A stretch of DNA of 64,000 nt from Prevotella sp. E9-3 (GCF_022024015.1 NZ_CP091786.1:186001-250000); one strand, 5' to 3'; positions 52,011 to 61,352 are shown, numbered from the stretch's first letter. Numbers and translations are program-made. The notes: generated by a model from the sequence alone, not told the origin.

Positions 52011-53492
52011 TTAGAAAGTGAGTGTGTTCAGATTGCGGTCACTCTTTTTCTTTCCGCCCCATGCTACATTCAGACCGAAGTTGAAGCTTACGTTTGAATC
52101 GAGGGGAATCATAGAAGCGCCTGTCTTACCAATCATGTGGTCCATACCCACGAATACGTTCATGCCTACGGGGTGGAAGTTCAGAATCCAGCCCATGGTG
52201 GTGCAGAACGATGTGAAGGCAACGTTGATGCCGCCATCTACCCAGCTAAGGGGTTTCACGTTGGCGCTGATGCGTTCTTCAGTCCATGAATACTTGCCGT
52301 CGAAACGATGGCTGAGCAGTGAACCGAAGGTCAGTTTGTCGTAGTAGGGCAGAGGATATTCCAGACCGAAGCGCATAGTTGCAGCCAGTGCTGTTGTTGA
52401 ACCTCCGTTGCTGCCTTTACTCTGCAGATTGGCAAAATCCTTGAAGTCGTCAGAGATGTTGTCGCCGCCGTTGTCAAACGAGCGTTCGCCATCCTTGTCC
52501 TTATAGCCCATCTGGAAGCCTTCAAATTCAAATTTGTCGCCAGATGACTCGGCTACGATACCATCGCTCCAGCTGATAAAGCCCAGGTCGGTCAGTGCCA
52601 GGCTCACTTTCAGGTTGTCGAGCCATTCTACCGAGCAGTCCTTAAACTCATAGACACCACCCAGGTCGAGTCCCATACCGAAACCGGCCAAACCGGCTCC
52701 ATCATTGTCGATTCCATCCACACGCTGGTATTTGCCAGGTTTAGACTTGTATTCCTCTTCCTTCTCCTTGAACTTCGCACCCTTCATGTTCAGTTCAGCC
52801 TTGGCCTTACCGTCAATCAGCCATTTGTCGCCACTCAGATTGGCATGCATATTCTCCATGGTCAGGTCGGCATGAACCGTACCGAAAAGGAGTTTCACCT
52901 TTGCGCCTACACGAAGATTTTCGAAAAGCTGGCGAGAATGTCCGAAGGCCAGTTCTGTATAGCTGAGAGCATTCATGCCCATGTCATCGAACGAATAGTC
53001 CTGGTTTGTCATGTTCTTGGCAAACTTGAAGAAGTCGTAAGGCATTGACAGACCAAGGTGAACACGTTCCTTCAGTTCAATGGTGTTGTAGCCTTCGAAG
53101 GCTTTGAAACCAACCGATACGATGGGTAGTTCCATGTCCATTAAGATGGTGTTGGCTCCTTTGTCAAAACCTTTCAGTGCTTCATCGGCTGAAATGCCCG
53201 GGTGCATGAAGGTTGTTGTTTTCTTGGCGCCTGGCTTTACACCGTAGTCGGGGTTCTTGAAGAAGAAGTCGCCCACGCCCAGTGAACCTTGCAGCGACAT
53301 GTTCAGGTTACCCAAAATGGGAATGGCGGCATAGCCCTGTTCGTTTCCATAAGCCGGGTTCAGGTCGTGGCGATACTTGAAGTCATCGGTGAAATAGGCC
53401 GAATTCAGTATCTGGGCTGTCATGGTACCTGCTTGTGTCATCAGTGCCACAGCAAGTAAATATTTCTTATATGTCTTCATATTCATTGTCAT
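52011..53492 (-). CDS. DUF5723 family outer membrane protein
   Basis: 493 residues with a signal peptide (KKYLLAVALMTQAGTMTAQ); ATGs at 53492, 53486 and 53480 are all possible, and the last fits the signal peptide best. The body (SAYFTDDFKYRHDLNPAYGNEQGYAAIPILGN in outline) matches DUF5723, a predicted outer membrane beta-barrel of Bacteroidota, and ends in an aromatic residue (TF). Its function is unknown. It follows the large lipoprotein by 44 bases, so they are likely partners. Confidence 0.75.
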   Translation of the reverse strand: MTMNMKTYKKYLLAVALMTQAGTMTAQILNSAYFTDDFKYRHDLNPAYGNEQGYAAIPILGNLNMSLQGSLGVGDFFFKNPDYGVKPGAKKTTTFMHPGISADEALKGFDKGANTILMDMELPIVSVGFKAFEGYNTIELKERVHLGLSMPYDFFKFAKNMTNQDYSFDDMGMNALSYTELAFGHSRQLFENLRVGAKVKLLFGTVHADLTMENMHANLSGDKWLIDGKAKAELNMKGAKFKEKEEEYKSKPGKYQRVDGIDNDGAGLAGFGMGLDLGGVYEFKDCSVEWLDNLKVSLALTDLGFISWSDGIVAESSGDKFEFEGFQMGYKDKDGERSFDNGGDNISDDFKDFANLQSKGSNGGSTTALAATMRFGLEYPLPYYDKLTFGSLLSHRFDGKYSWTEERISANVKPLSWVDGGINVAFTSFCTTMGWILNFHPVGMNVFVGMDHMIGKTGASMIPLDSNVSFNFGLNVAWGGKKKSDRNLNTLTF

Positions 53493-53536
53493 GTTTGTTA
53501 TGAATGTCTTCTATTTATTGCGTTTACACTGATTTA

Positions 53537-55501
53537 TTAGTCTTCCACGTCGATGGTGAGGCGACCAGTCAACTTGATTTTAATATCTTTGATGTTGATA
53601 GTATGCTTCTGAGTGTTCAGTGCCTCAGGACTGCCACTGGTTGTCTTGGCTTGTACTTCAAACTTCACACCGTCCAGGTTCTCGAGGGTTCCTGAAACCT
53701 TCATGCGGAGCATCTTGTTGCCGTTTTTGTCGACAACAAGACCTTTGGGCAATACGTTTCCATTTTCATCGAGCAGTTCCACCTTTGCATCGTTAATAAT
53801 CTTAGCATAGCCCTGTGCATCTCTCTCTACGCCAATAGCCTGAGGCTTGTTGATAACCAGCTGGTCAAGTGGGGTGTTGTTGTTCACCTCTGCTTCCACT
53901 ATGATGCTAGCATCGTCATAGAAGTCAATCTTGTTGTCCTTGATATCCTTGTTCCAGTCGTTGATACTGTCGTTATATACAATTACAGAACCGGCTTCCA
54001 GTGCCAGTGGGGCAGAGAACTCATAGATTGGCTCAATCTCGTAGCCAGTACCTGGAGCACCAGGAACGTCCTCAGTTCCTTCTTTATAGAGGTCAATGGC
54101 TCCCAGCACATTTGTATTGGCATGAGCATCAAAGTTGAAATCGATGAAATCAGGAATTTTGTTCAGGATGTTGGCAATATCTTCCACTATCAGGGTCTTT
54201 CCGTCAGTGTCAGTCTTTGTTCCGGTTCCTCTCAACTCAATATACTGTGTGTTGGGGTCGGGATTTGCAGGCTTGTAGCGGCAGATCACAATCTTGTTTT
54301 TCTTGGTTACAGAGGCTTTCTTCATCACAATCATTTCCGTACCGCCCTTTGTCACGTCAATTTTTTTCTTGCTGCCATCATTGTAGGTAGCAGTCAACGT
54401 ACCCGTCACGTCGGCCTCTACATCAATATTGTTGTTAATTTCAAAAACAATCTGAGGATTGTAGAGTTTGATGCTTACACGCTCATCGTTCAGAAAGTCA
54501 GGAATATCGTTGATATCCACATGACTCTCATTAATATTGATGTCAGGATCGAAATAGCCCTCAGCATGTGTCAGGTTTATGTTTTCGCTCAAGGTCAATC
54601 CAGTAGATATTTCGTAAGGCGTTATACTAGCGCAACCCGTTTGGAAATCCTTGGCGTTAAGCTTCATACGCATCTTTATCACAGCGTTCAGTTCCGGTCC
54701 GTTCTGATCAAACAGCAAGTAGGGGTCATCTTCACCCCACGAAGCTTCCTTCTTAGTAACAAAGCCGGTGAACTTCGTCACTTTCAAGGGAATCGCAAGG
54801 TTTTTGTCTGTAGGCACATTCACACATCTTAGAATCCAGAAATCTTTGAAGATTCCAGTGGTTCCGTGTTCAATCTCATAGCCTTTGGCTTCAATATCAG
54901 CCTCATCTACATTGATGAATTTGGGAATGAACAGTTCGAGCGTAGCCAGCGTAACCTTTCCGTTGAACTGTTTCAGACCGATGGTCAGTGTCACATTGCC
55001 ATCCACGTCTGCCTCTGTGAGACTTACAATCTGGTCGTTTGGATCACCGTCAAATGAGAAACTGGCCACCTTCTTAGGATCTGATGGTTTTGAAAAATCG
55101 CCATCGTTGGGGAACCACACCGTTTTATCTTGCCCAAGATATGCTTCCATAGCTGTAGTAATATATACGGGCAAGCTTCCTGGATTTTGTGAAGGATTTT
55201 TCAGAACAACCTGTTTTACTTTTGGCTTGGCAGGGTCGATGGTGTCACCTTTTGAGAAGTAATAGTCGCCTGTGGCAGTAGTATCAATCACATCGCTGTT
55301 CTTTATGTCCAGCACGTCGCCTAAGCGAGTGTCCTTGGCCGAACCTCCGGGTATTACAAAACCGTCGCCGCCAATTCCGATCGTCTTGTCGAGATCGCCC
55401 AAATCGATATTGTCATCGGTGGAGCAACTCGTTACAAACGTGGTTCCTGCTAGCATGGAAAATGCCAACAGCATCCATCCTGTGGTTGTTGTTTTCTTCA
55501 T
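53537..55501 (-). CDS. Large secreted lipoprotein of unknown function
   Basis: 654 residues; lipobox FVTSCS at about residue 26 followed by an acidic TDDNIDLGDLD stretch that may direct it to the surface. The body is rich in beta-strand patterns and Asn/Asp turns with several Ig-like repeats (GNVTLTIGLKQFNGKVTLATLEL, VEADVTGTLTATYNDGSKKKID). I do not recognise a Pfam family. It is the first gene of a two-gene operon with the DUF5723 protein, so surface or envelope partnership is inferred. Confidence 0.7.
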   Translation of the reverse strand: MKKTTTTGWMLLAFSMLAGTTFVTSCSTDDNIDLGDLDKTIGIGGDGFVIPGGSAKDTRLGDVLDIKNSDVIDTTATGDYYFSKGDTIDPAKPKVKQVVLKNPSQNPGSLPVYITTAMEAYLGQDKTVWFPNDGDFSKPSDPKKVASFSFDGDPNDQIVSLTEADVDGNVTLTIGLKQFNGKVTLATLELFIPKFINVDEADIEAKGYEIEHGTTGIFKDFWILRCVNVPTDKNLAIPLKVTKFTGFVTKKEASWGEDDPYLLFDQNGPELNAVIKMRMKLNAKDFQTGCASITPYEISTGLTLSENINLTHAEGYFDPDININESHVDINDIPDFLNDERVSIKLYNPQIVFEINNNIDVEADVTGTLTATYNDGSKKKIDVTKGGTEMIVMKKASVTKKNKIVICRYKPANPDPNTQYIELRGTGTKTDTDGKTLIVEDIANILNKIPDFIDFNFDAHANTNVLGAIDLYKEGTEDVPGAPGTGYEIEPIYEFSAPLALEAGSVIVYNDSINDWNKDIKDNKIDFYDDASIIVEAEVNNNTPLDQLVINKPQAIGVERDAQGYAKIINDAKVELLDENGNVLPKGLVVDKNGNKMLRMKVSGTLENLDGVKFEVQAKTTSGSPEALNTQKHTINIKDIKIKLTGRLTIDVED

Positions 55502-55542
55502 TTTTCAGGTAATAATTAGTTAATAATTAATCTATTTAGGTG

Positions 55543-55572
55543 CAAATATAAATAAAAATAGGTAAAAAGCAA
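55543..55572 (-). promoter_or_regulatory. Promoter of the lipoprotein-DUF5723 operon
   Basis: On the minus strand TTG (55572-55570), 19 bases, then TATATTTG (55550-55543), an exact match to TTG-N19-TAnnTTTG. Confidence 0.7.
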
Positions 55573-55633
55573 TGAAAAAATATTAGAAATTTTAAAAAAG
55601 TAGTACATTTTGTCGGTTTTGGTTGAAAAAAGA

Positions 55634-55674
55634 AGAATAATGGCCAGAATTGCTATAATTCTGACCATTATTCT
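55634..55674. terminator. Hairpin terminator of speA with GGCC/GACC cores
   Basis: AGAATAATGGCCAGAATT (55634-55651) pairs with AATTCTGACCATTATTCT (55657-55674) with one mismatch; the loop is GCTAT. Cores at 55642 and 55663 are 21 bp apart, the spacing of the 58-bp elements. Confidence 0.75.
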
Positions 55675-55706
55675 ATTAAGTTTTATAAAAAGTGTCTAAG
55701 GGTGGA

Positions 55707-57599
55707 TTACTCCAAATAGGTGTAACCATAAAGACCTGAGCGGTAGTTGGACAGGAACTCTTTGCCCTCTTCAAGGGTGATCTTTCCTTCTTTTACGCTC
55801 TTTGTAACCCAGATTTCCAGTTGGCGCACCAGTTTCTTGGGATTGTACTGAACGTATTCCAGCACCTCTTCCACGGTCTCGCCGTCGAAAATCTGATCGA
55901 TGTGGTAATGACCGTCTTTCACGGTGATGTGCACAGCGGTGGTATCGCCAAACAGGTTGTGCATATCGCCTAAGATTTCCTGATAGGCTCCTACGAGGAA
56001 TACCCCCAGATAGTAGTCCTCATTCTTCTTCAGCGTGTGTACGGGCAGTGAGTGGGAGTTGTGACGGTTGGTCACGAAGTTGGCTATCTTTCCGTCCGAG
56101 TCGCAGGTGATGTCCTGTAGTGTTGCGTTGCGTGTAGGACGTTCGCTCAGTCGCTGAATAGGCATGATGGGGAATATCTGGTCGATAGCCCATGAGTCGG
56201 GCAGACTCTGGAACAGTGAGAAGTTGCAGAAATACTTATCGGCCAGCAGCTTGTCAATGTTCATCAGTTCCTCTGGAATATGCTTCAGGTTCTTGGCCAG
56301 TGCATTGATTTCGTGACACACGCTCCAATACATAGCCTCGATTTCGGCCCTTGTCTTCAGATCGACAATACCGTGTGAGAACAGGTCCAACACCTCTTCA
56401 CGAATCTGTTCGGCATCGTGCCAGTCTTCAAGTACGTTTCTGGGCGACAGGTTATCCCATATCTCGTAAAGGTCTTTTACCAGCTGGTGCGAGTTCTCAT
56501 CGGGTTCAAACTCCTCCGGCATCTCGGGCAGTGAAGCCGTTTCCAGCACGTCGATCACCAGTACTGAATGGTGGGCAGCCAGCGAGCGTCCGCTTTCCGT
56601 GATGATGTTGGGGTGGGGCAGGTTGTTCTTGTTGGCAGCATCTACAAAGGTATAGATACAGTCGTTCACATACTCCTGTATAGAGTAGTTCACCGAGCTC
56701 TCACTCGATGGCGAGCGCGTTCCGTCGTAGTCAACGCCCAGTCCGCCACCGCAGTCCACAAACTCTACGTTATAGCCCAGTTTGTGCAGTTGAATATAGA
56801 ACTGTGAAGCTTCGCGCAGGGCTGTCTGTATGCGACGAATCTTGGTGATTTGGCTACCAATGTGGAAATGAATCAGTTTCAGGCAGTCGCGCATGTCTTT
56901 CTTGTCCAGCATATCGAGTGCTTCCAGCAACTCGGCGCTGGTCAGTCCAAACTTTGAGGCGTCGCCGCCACTTTCTTCCCACTTTCCGCTGCCGCTTGAA
57001 GCCAGTTTGATGCGGATACCGATATTGGGGCGCACACCCAATTTCTTCGCCTCGCGGGCTATCAGTTCCAGCTCGTTCAGCTTCTCAACAACAATGAAGA
57101 TACGCTTGCCCATTTTCTGTGCCAGCAATGCCAGTTCTATATAGCTCTGGTCCTTGTAGCCATTACAGATAATGATACTGTCGCTCTGGCACTGTACGGC
57201 AATCACGGCGTGCAATTCGGGTTTCGAACCGGCCTCAATGCCCAGGTTGAACTTGCGTCCATGCGAGATAATCTCTTCCACCACCGGTTGCATCTGGTTC
57301 ACCTTGATAGGGAACACCACGTAGTTTTCTGCTTTATAGTCGTACTCTTTTGAGGCCTTTTTAAAACAGCTCCACGTCTTCTCAATGCGGTTGTCCAGAA
57401 TGTCGGGGAAACGCAGCAACACAGGTGGAGTGACGTCGCGCAGCGACAGTTCGTCCATCACCTCGCGTATGTCTATCTCTGTGTTATCCTTACAGGGAGT
57501 CACATACACGTTGCCTTTGTCGTTGATACCGAAATAGCTTGTGCCCCAGCCGTTGATGTTGTATAGCTCGCGGGCATCATCGATGGTCCATTTCTTCAT
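55707..57599 (-). CDS. speA: Biosynthetic arginine decarboxylase
   Basis: A 630-residue SpeA-type PLP enzyme. The N-terminal domain has YFGINDKGNVYVTPC and FPIKVNQMQPVVEEI with the PLP-lysine. The barrel has GIEAGSKPELHAVIA, KLIHFHIGSQI, and FVDCGGGLGVDYDGTRS. Asp-rich AEQIREEVLDLFSHGIVDL and HCLVGCD-like active-site segments (here QILGDMHNLFGDTTAVHI) lie in the C-terminal half. It converts arginine to agmatine, the first step of putrescine/spermidine synthesis in this phylum. It starts 18 bases after the aroK stop, so they are co-transcribed. Confidence 0.95.
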   Translation of the reverse strand: MKKWTIDDARELYNINGWGTSYFGINDKGNVYVTPCKDNTEIDIREVMDELSLRDVTPPVLLRFPDILDNRIEKTWSCFKKASKEYDYKAENYVVFPIKVNQMQPVVEEIISHGRKFNLGIEAGSKPELHAVIAVQCQSDSIIICNGYKDQSYIELALLAQKMGKRIFIVVEKLNELELIAREAKKLGVRPNIGIRIKLASSGSGKWEESGGDASKFGLTSAELLEALDMLDKKDMRDCLKLIHFHIGSQITKIRRIQTALREASQFYIQLHKLGYNVEFVDCGGGLGVDYDGTRSPSSESSVNYSIQEYVNDCIYTFVDAANKNNLPHPNIITESGRSLAAHHSVLVIDVLETASLPEMPEEFEPDENSHQLVKDLYEIWDNLSPRNVLEDWHDAEQIREEVLDLFSHGIVDLKTRAEIEAMYWSVCHEINALAKNLKHIPEELMNIDKLLADKYFCNFSLFQSLPDSWAIDQIFPIMPIQRLSERPTRNATLQDITCDSDGKIANFVTNRHNSHSLPVHTLKKNEDYYLGVFLVGAYQEILGDMHNLFGDTTAVHITVKDGHYHIDQIFDGETVEEVLEYVQYNPKKLVRQLEIWVTKSVKEGKITLEEGKEFLSNYRSGLYGYTYLE

Positions 57600-57617
57600 T
57601 TTTGCCTGTCTTATTAG

Positions 57618-58223
57618 TTAAATGGCTAAAAGTTCTCTTAGTTTCTCTACCGATATTTTTATTTTCTCGTAATTGTCCATCAGGCTCACATCGAGGGTGT
57701 AGCGGGCCTTGGTGTAGAACGGTTCACGCTTCTCGAGCTGTTCTTTGATAAAGGTGATCAGCTCTTCCTTGCTTTTCCCCTTCAACAGAGGGCGTTCCGT
57801 TTTTCCCATCATCAGATGCTTATGGAGCACTTCGGGTTCGCAGTGCAGATAGACCACATCGCCCTGACCGTTCATATAGTCGATATTGTCGAAAAAACAG
57901 GGGGTACCACCGCCGCAGCTGATGATGACATTCTCGAATTCTGCCACCTCGTGCAGCATGTTATACTCTATTTTGCGGAAGCCCTCCTCGCCCAGTTCGG
58001 CAAAGAGCTGGGGAACAGTCTTGCGCCGGCGGCTCTCGATATACCAGTCAAGATCATAAAAGGGAATGCCCAACTCTTTCGAGAGGGCCTTCCCTATTGT
58101 AGTCTTACCGGCACCCATATAGCCGATGAGGATGATGCGGCGGGGGAGCCTCTCAAGACTCTCCCCCAGTCCCTCCCTGTGAGGGAGGGGAGTGGTTAGA
58201 CTGCTATGTTCTGTATTATTCAT
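57618..58223 (-). CDS. aroK: Shikimate kinase with repeat-derived N-terminal extension
   Basis: 201 residues. The kinase core starts at about residue 29 (RIILIGYMGAGKTT, P-loop Lys40), followed by FYDLDWYIE, FRKIEYNMLHEV, and the shikimate-binding IISCGGGTPCFF, then the lid TERPLLKGKSKEEL. It phosphorylates shikimate in the aromatic amino acid pathway. Shikimate kinases usually begin just before the P-loop; here no in-frame ATG, GTG or TTG lies between residue 1 and the core. The N-terminal SLTTPLPHREGLGESLERLP is encoded by a GC-rich palindromic repeat, so the repeat has become part of the protein. Confidence 0.92.
   Translation of the reverse strand: MNNTEHSSLTTPLPHREGLGESLERLPRRIILIGYMGAGKTTIGKALSKELGIPFYDLDWYIESRRRKTVPQLFAELGEEGFRKIEYNMLHEVAEFENVIISCGGGTPCFFDNIDYMNGQGDVVYLHCEPEVLHKHLMMGKTERPLLKGKSKEELITFIKEQLEKREPFYTKARYTLDVSLMDNYEKIKISVEKLRELLAI
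58158..58190. repeat. GC-rich palindromic repeat inside aroK
   Basis: CCCTCCCT-gtg-AGGGAGGG (58171-58189) preceded by CTCCCCCAG. The same motif occurs at 17952 and 58342. Here it lies in frame within the 5' end of aroK. Confidence 0.75.
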
Positions 58224-58254
58224 AATTGAAATAATGCTCTCTGTTACTTCCCTT

Positions 58255-58350
58255 CTTATTAGTAATACTATCTACTCCCCTCCTTATTACTTCTCTTCTT
58301 ATTAGTAAGATGACCTACTCCCCTTTATTAGTAAAACTATCTACTCCCCT
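58255..58350 (+). repeat. Three 27-bp direct repeats upstream of topA end
   Basis: Units at 58255-58281, 58298-58324 and 58324-58350 read CTTATTAGTAAtACTATCTA-CTCCCCT with one to five differences. The last unit merges with the palindrome at 58342. The interval between aroK and topA (58224-58378) holds only these repeats. Confidence 0.75.
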
Positions 58351-58377
58351 CTCCTTGGGAGAGGAGCAGGGGGTGAG
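58342..58377. repeat. GC-rich palindromic repeat behind topA
   Basis: CCTCTCC-ttg-GGAGAGG (58348-58364) followed by AGCAGGGGGTGAGG. It ends two bases from the topA stop, so it probably acts as the topA terminator. Confidence 0.7.
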
Positions 58378-58378
58378 G

Positions 58379-60691
58379 CTACTTATTCACAATCTTCATG
58401 CACTCCTCATACGTGAGCTGCTTGGCGCGGTCGTGCATAGATTTGGGCATGCGGTAGTTCTTTCCGTCATAGTACAGGTATGGGCCGTAGCGACCGTTCA
58501 ACACCTCCAGTTTGGGATCTTCCTCAAACGATTTGATGTGCTTCTGAGTTTCCTGCTTACGCTTCTCCTCAATGAGACGTACTGCATCGGCGATATCGAC
58601 GGTCAGAGGGTCGGCACCCTTGGGAAGCGACACATACTTGTTGGCGTGCAGAATATAGGGACCGTAGCGACCGGCACCTACTGTGACAGGCTCACCCTCA
58701 TACTCGCCCAGCATGCGGGGCAGTTTGAACAGTTCCAATGCCTGTTCCAGGGTGATGGCCTCCATGCCCAGTTCTTTGGGCAGGTGGGCAAACTGAGGCT
58801 TATCCTTGTCTTCGGCAGTACCTATCTGAATCACCGGACCAAAGCGGCCAATCTTTACGAATACTGGCTTCTTGGTGCGAGGGTCGATACCCAGTTCGCG
58901 CTCTCCGGCTTTGTGCTCAGAACGGGCGTTCATGGTTTTCTCTACCGTGGGCTCGAAGTCTTTGTAGAAAGTTTTCATCATCTTGCTCCACGACTCCTTG
59001 CCTTCGGCTATCTGGTCGAAGTCCTGTTCCACCTTGGCGGTGAAATTATAGTCCATAATGGCGGGGAAGTTGTCCATCAGGAAATCGTTCACTACCATAC
59101 CGATGTCGGTGGGCAGCAGTTTTCCCTTGTCGGAACCCGTCATCTCAACGCGGTTCTTCTCCGTGAGCACCTTGCCTTTCAGGGTGATGACGTTGTATTT
59201 GCGCTCTTCGCCCTTTTTGTCGCCTTTCACCACGTATTCACGCTGCTGAATGGTGGAGATAGTTGGTGCGTAGGTTGACGGACGGCCAATGCCCAGTTCC
59301 TCCAGCTTGTGAACGAGCGATGCTTCGGTGTAGCGCTGAGGACCGAGAGTGAAACGTTCGGTGGCGCTTACCTCGCGGCGTGTCAGTTCCTGGCCTTCTG
59401 TGAGTGGGGGAAGGATAGACACGGGGTTGTCTATATTGTTGTCATCTTCGTCCTGCGACTCGTGATAGACTTTCAGGAAACCGTCAAAATTCACTACCTC
59501 GCCTTGGGCAATGAATTGAGCGTTGAGGGCAGGGAATTGAGGATTATTGATTTGGATGTTGACCGTTGTCTTCTCTATCTCCGCATCGGCCATCTGACTG
59601 GCGATGGTGCGTTTCCAAATCAGCTCATAGAGGCGGCGTTCCTGTACGGTTCCCTCTATAAGTTTGGCATCCATATAGGTAGGACGGATAGCTTCGTGAG
59701 CCTCCTGCGCACCTTTCGATGAGGTGTGGTACTGGCGCACCTTGCTGTATTCCTGACCATATAGATTGGTGATTTCTTCCTTCGAGGCGTTGATACACAG
59801 ACTGCTCAGGTTCACCGAGTCGGTACGCATGTAGGTGATGCGACCGTTTTCATACAGGTGCTGAGCCACCATCATGGTCTGGCTAACGGTGAAGCCCAGT
59901 TTGCGGGCTGCTTCCTGCTGAAGGGTTGAAGTGGTAAATGGAGGAGCAGGGGTACGCTTGGTTGGCTTCTTGGCTATCGTATCGACAGTGAAGGTGGCAT
60001 CCTTACAAATTTCCAGGAACTGGCGGGCTTCCTCTTCAGTCTTGAAACGCTGACTCAGGGTGGCCTTCACCTCAGAAGCCGAACCATCGGGATTAAGAAT
60101 GGCAAAAATACCATTTACATTATAGAAGGTCTCGCTCTTAAAGGCCTGCACTTCGCGTTCGCGCTCAACGATGAGGCGTACGGCCACACTCTGCACACGA
60201 CCGGCAGAAAGGGCGGGCTTTACCTTGCGCCACAACACGGGCGAGAGCTTGAAACCTACCAAACGGTCCAACACGCGGCGGGCCTGCTGGGCGTTCACCA
60301 GGTTCATATCCAAATGGCGAGGATGCTGAATGGCATCCAGAATGGCCGATTTCGTAATTTCGTGGAATACAATACGACTGGTCTTTTCCTCGTCCAGTCC
60401 CAGCACCTCGCACAGGTGCCATGAAATAGCTTCTCCCTCACGGTCCTCATCGGATGCGAGCCATACCTTCTCGGCTTTCTTGGCTTGCGACTTCAGTTCG
60501 CTTACCAGTTTCTTCTTTTCTTCAGGAATTTCATATTCAGGTTCCAGCGTATCGTTGTCGATGCTGAGTTCCTTCTTCTTCAAGTCGCGGATGTGTCCGT
60601 AGCTTGACATCACTTTAAAGTCGTTGCCAAGAAACTTCTCAATAGTCTTTGCCTTGGCAGGAGACTCTACGATGACCAGATTCTTTTCCAT
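58379..60691 (-). CDS. topA: DNA topoisomerase I (type IA)
   Basis: A 770-residue topoisomerase I. The Toprim domain has VIVESPAKAKTI (Glu9, Lys13) and ASDEDREGEAISWH. The active-site Tyr287 is in GRITYMRTDS. Residues about 560-770 carry the C-terminal repeats typical of Bacteroidota TopA: FVKIGRFGPVIQIG, GAGRYGPYILHANKYVSLP, and GRYGPYLYYDGKNYRMP, replacing zinc fingers. It relaxes negative supercoils. It is followed by a GC-rich palindrome as terminator. Confidence 0.96.
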   Translation of the reverse strand: MEKNLVIVESPAKAKTIEKFLGNDFKVMSSYGHIRDLKKKELSIDNDTLEPEYEIPEEKKKLVSELKSQAKKAEKVWLASDEDREGEAISWHLCEVLGLDEEKTSRIVFHEITKSAILDAIQHPRHLDMNLVNAQQARRVLDRLVGFKLSPVLWRKVKPALSAGRVQSVAVRLIVEREREVQAFKSETFYNVNGIFAILNPDGSASEVKATLSQRFKTEEEARQFLEICKDATFTVDTIAKKPTKRTPAPPFTTSTLQQEAARKLGFTVSQTMMVAQHLYENGRITYMRTDSVNLSSLCINASKEEITNLYGQEYSKVRQYHTSSKGAQEAHEAIRPTYMDAKLIEGTVQERRLYELIWKRTIASQMADAEIEKTTVNIQINNPQFPALNAQFIAQGEVVNFDGFLKVYHESQDEDDNNIDNPVSILPPLTEGQELTRREVSATERFTLGPQRYTEASLVHKLEELGIGRPSTYAPTISTIQQREYVVKGDKKGEERKYNVITLKGKVLTEKNRVEMTGSDKGKLLPTDIGMVVNDFLMDNFPAIMDYNFTAKVEQDFDQIAEGKESWSKMMKTFYKDFEPTVEKTMNARSEHKAGERELGIDPRTKKPVFVKIGRFGPVIQIGTAEDKDKPQFAHLPKELGMEAITLEQALELFKLPRMLGEYEGEPVTVGAGRYGPYILHANKYVSLPKGADPLTVDIADAVRLIEEKRKQETQKHIKSFEEDPKLEVLNGRYGPYLYYDGKNYRMPKSMHDRAKQLTYEECMKIVNK

Positions 60692-60722
60692 CTTTTCTGC
60701 TTAGTTTTAATCTTTTGGGCTG

Positions 60723-60730
60723 CAAAAGTA
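60723..60730 (-). promoter_or_regulatory. -7 promoter element for topA
   Basis: The minus strand reads TACTTTTG, 32 bases before the topA ATG at 60691. Confidence 0.5.
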
Positions 60731-60779
60731 AACAAAAAGTTTCCTACCACCTTATATATATGGTGTAAATTGTATTTTC

Positions 60780-61331
60780 TTAACGATTAATATGTTCTTC
60801 AACGAATCGTTTCACACCCTGACTGATGCTGCGCAACCCGAACTGCCTGTAGTCTATCTCTTCCAGTCTCATCCACCTTAGTTGGGCCACGTCGTCATCG
60901 GCCTTGGGATGTACGTCGGCATCTACTTCTACAATGAAAAACATGTCGATGGTGTGAATGGTCATGCCCGAATATTCATAGAGGTTGGGGATGGAGAAGA
61001 TGTACCGGTGGTTATCGACCGTCATGCCTGTCTCTTCCTGTATTTCGCGCAGCAGGCCTTCTTCTATAGTCTCTTCCATATCCACAAATCCGCCCACCAG
61101 GTCGAGGGTGCCCTTGGCGGGTTCCTTGGCGCGAGTGGCCACCAGCAGTTCGGTGTGCCGTCTGCCATTTCTGTCTTCCACCGTGCGCGTGATGAAGGCC
61201 ACCGTGGCCGAACAGGGATTGGCATAGTAGGTGAAACCGCAGTCCTGGCATTTCTTACTCTTGAAATTATTCTCCTCAAAACGACTACTGCCGCACACTG
61301 GGCAATAACTGAATTTGTTTAATGGATGCAT
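60780..61331 (-). CDS. Nudix hydrolase with zinc ribbon (NudC/YjaD-like)
   Basis: 183 residues from the ATG at 61331; a TTG at 61355 is in frame but lies in the -7 element. The N-terminal zinc ribbon has Cys10, Cys13, Cys28 and Cys31. The Nudix box GGFVDMEETIEEGLLREIQEETGM carries the REXXEE core (outline; residues about 85-108). It is related to NADH pyrophosphatase (NudC) but shorter. It would hydrolyse a nucleoside diphosphate linked to another group; the substrate is uncertain. Confidence 0.88.
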   Translation of the reverse strand: MHPLNKFSYCPVCGSSRFEENNFKSKKCQDCGFTYYANPCSATVAFITRTVEDRNGRRHTELLVATRAKEPAKGTLDLVGGFVDMEETIEEGLLREIQEETGMTVDNHRYIFSIPNLYEYSGMTIHTIDMFFIVEVDADVHPKADDDVAQLRWMRLEEIDYRQFGLRSISQGVKRFVEEHINR

Positions 61332-61352
61332 AGTTGTTAAATTTGAATGTTG

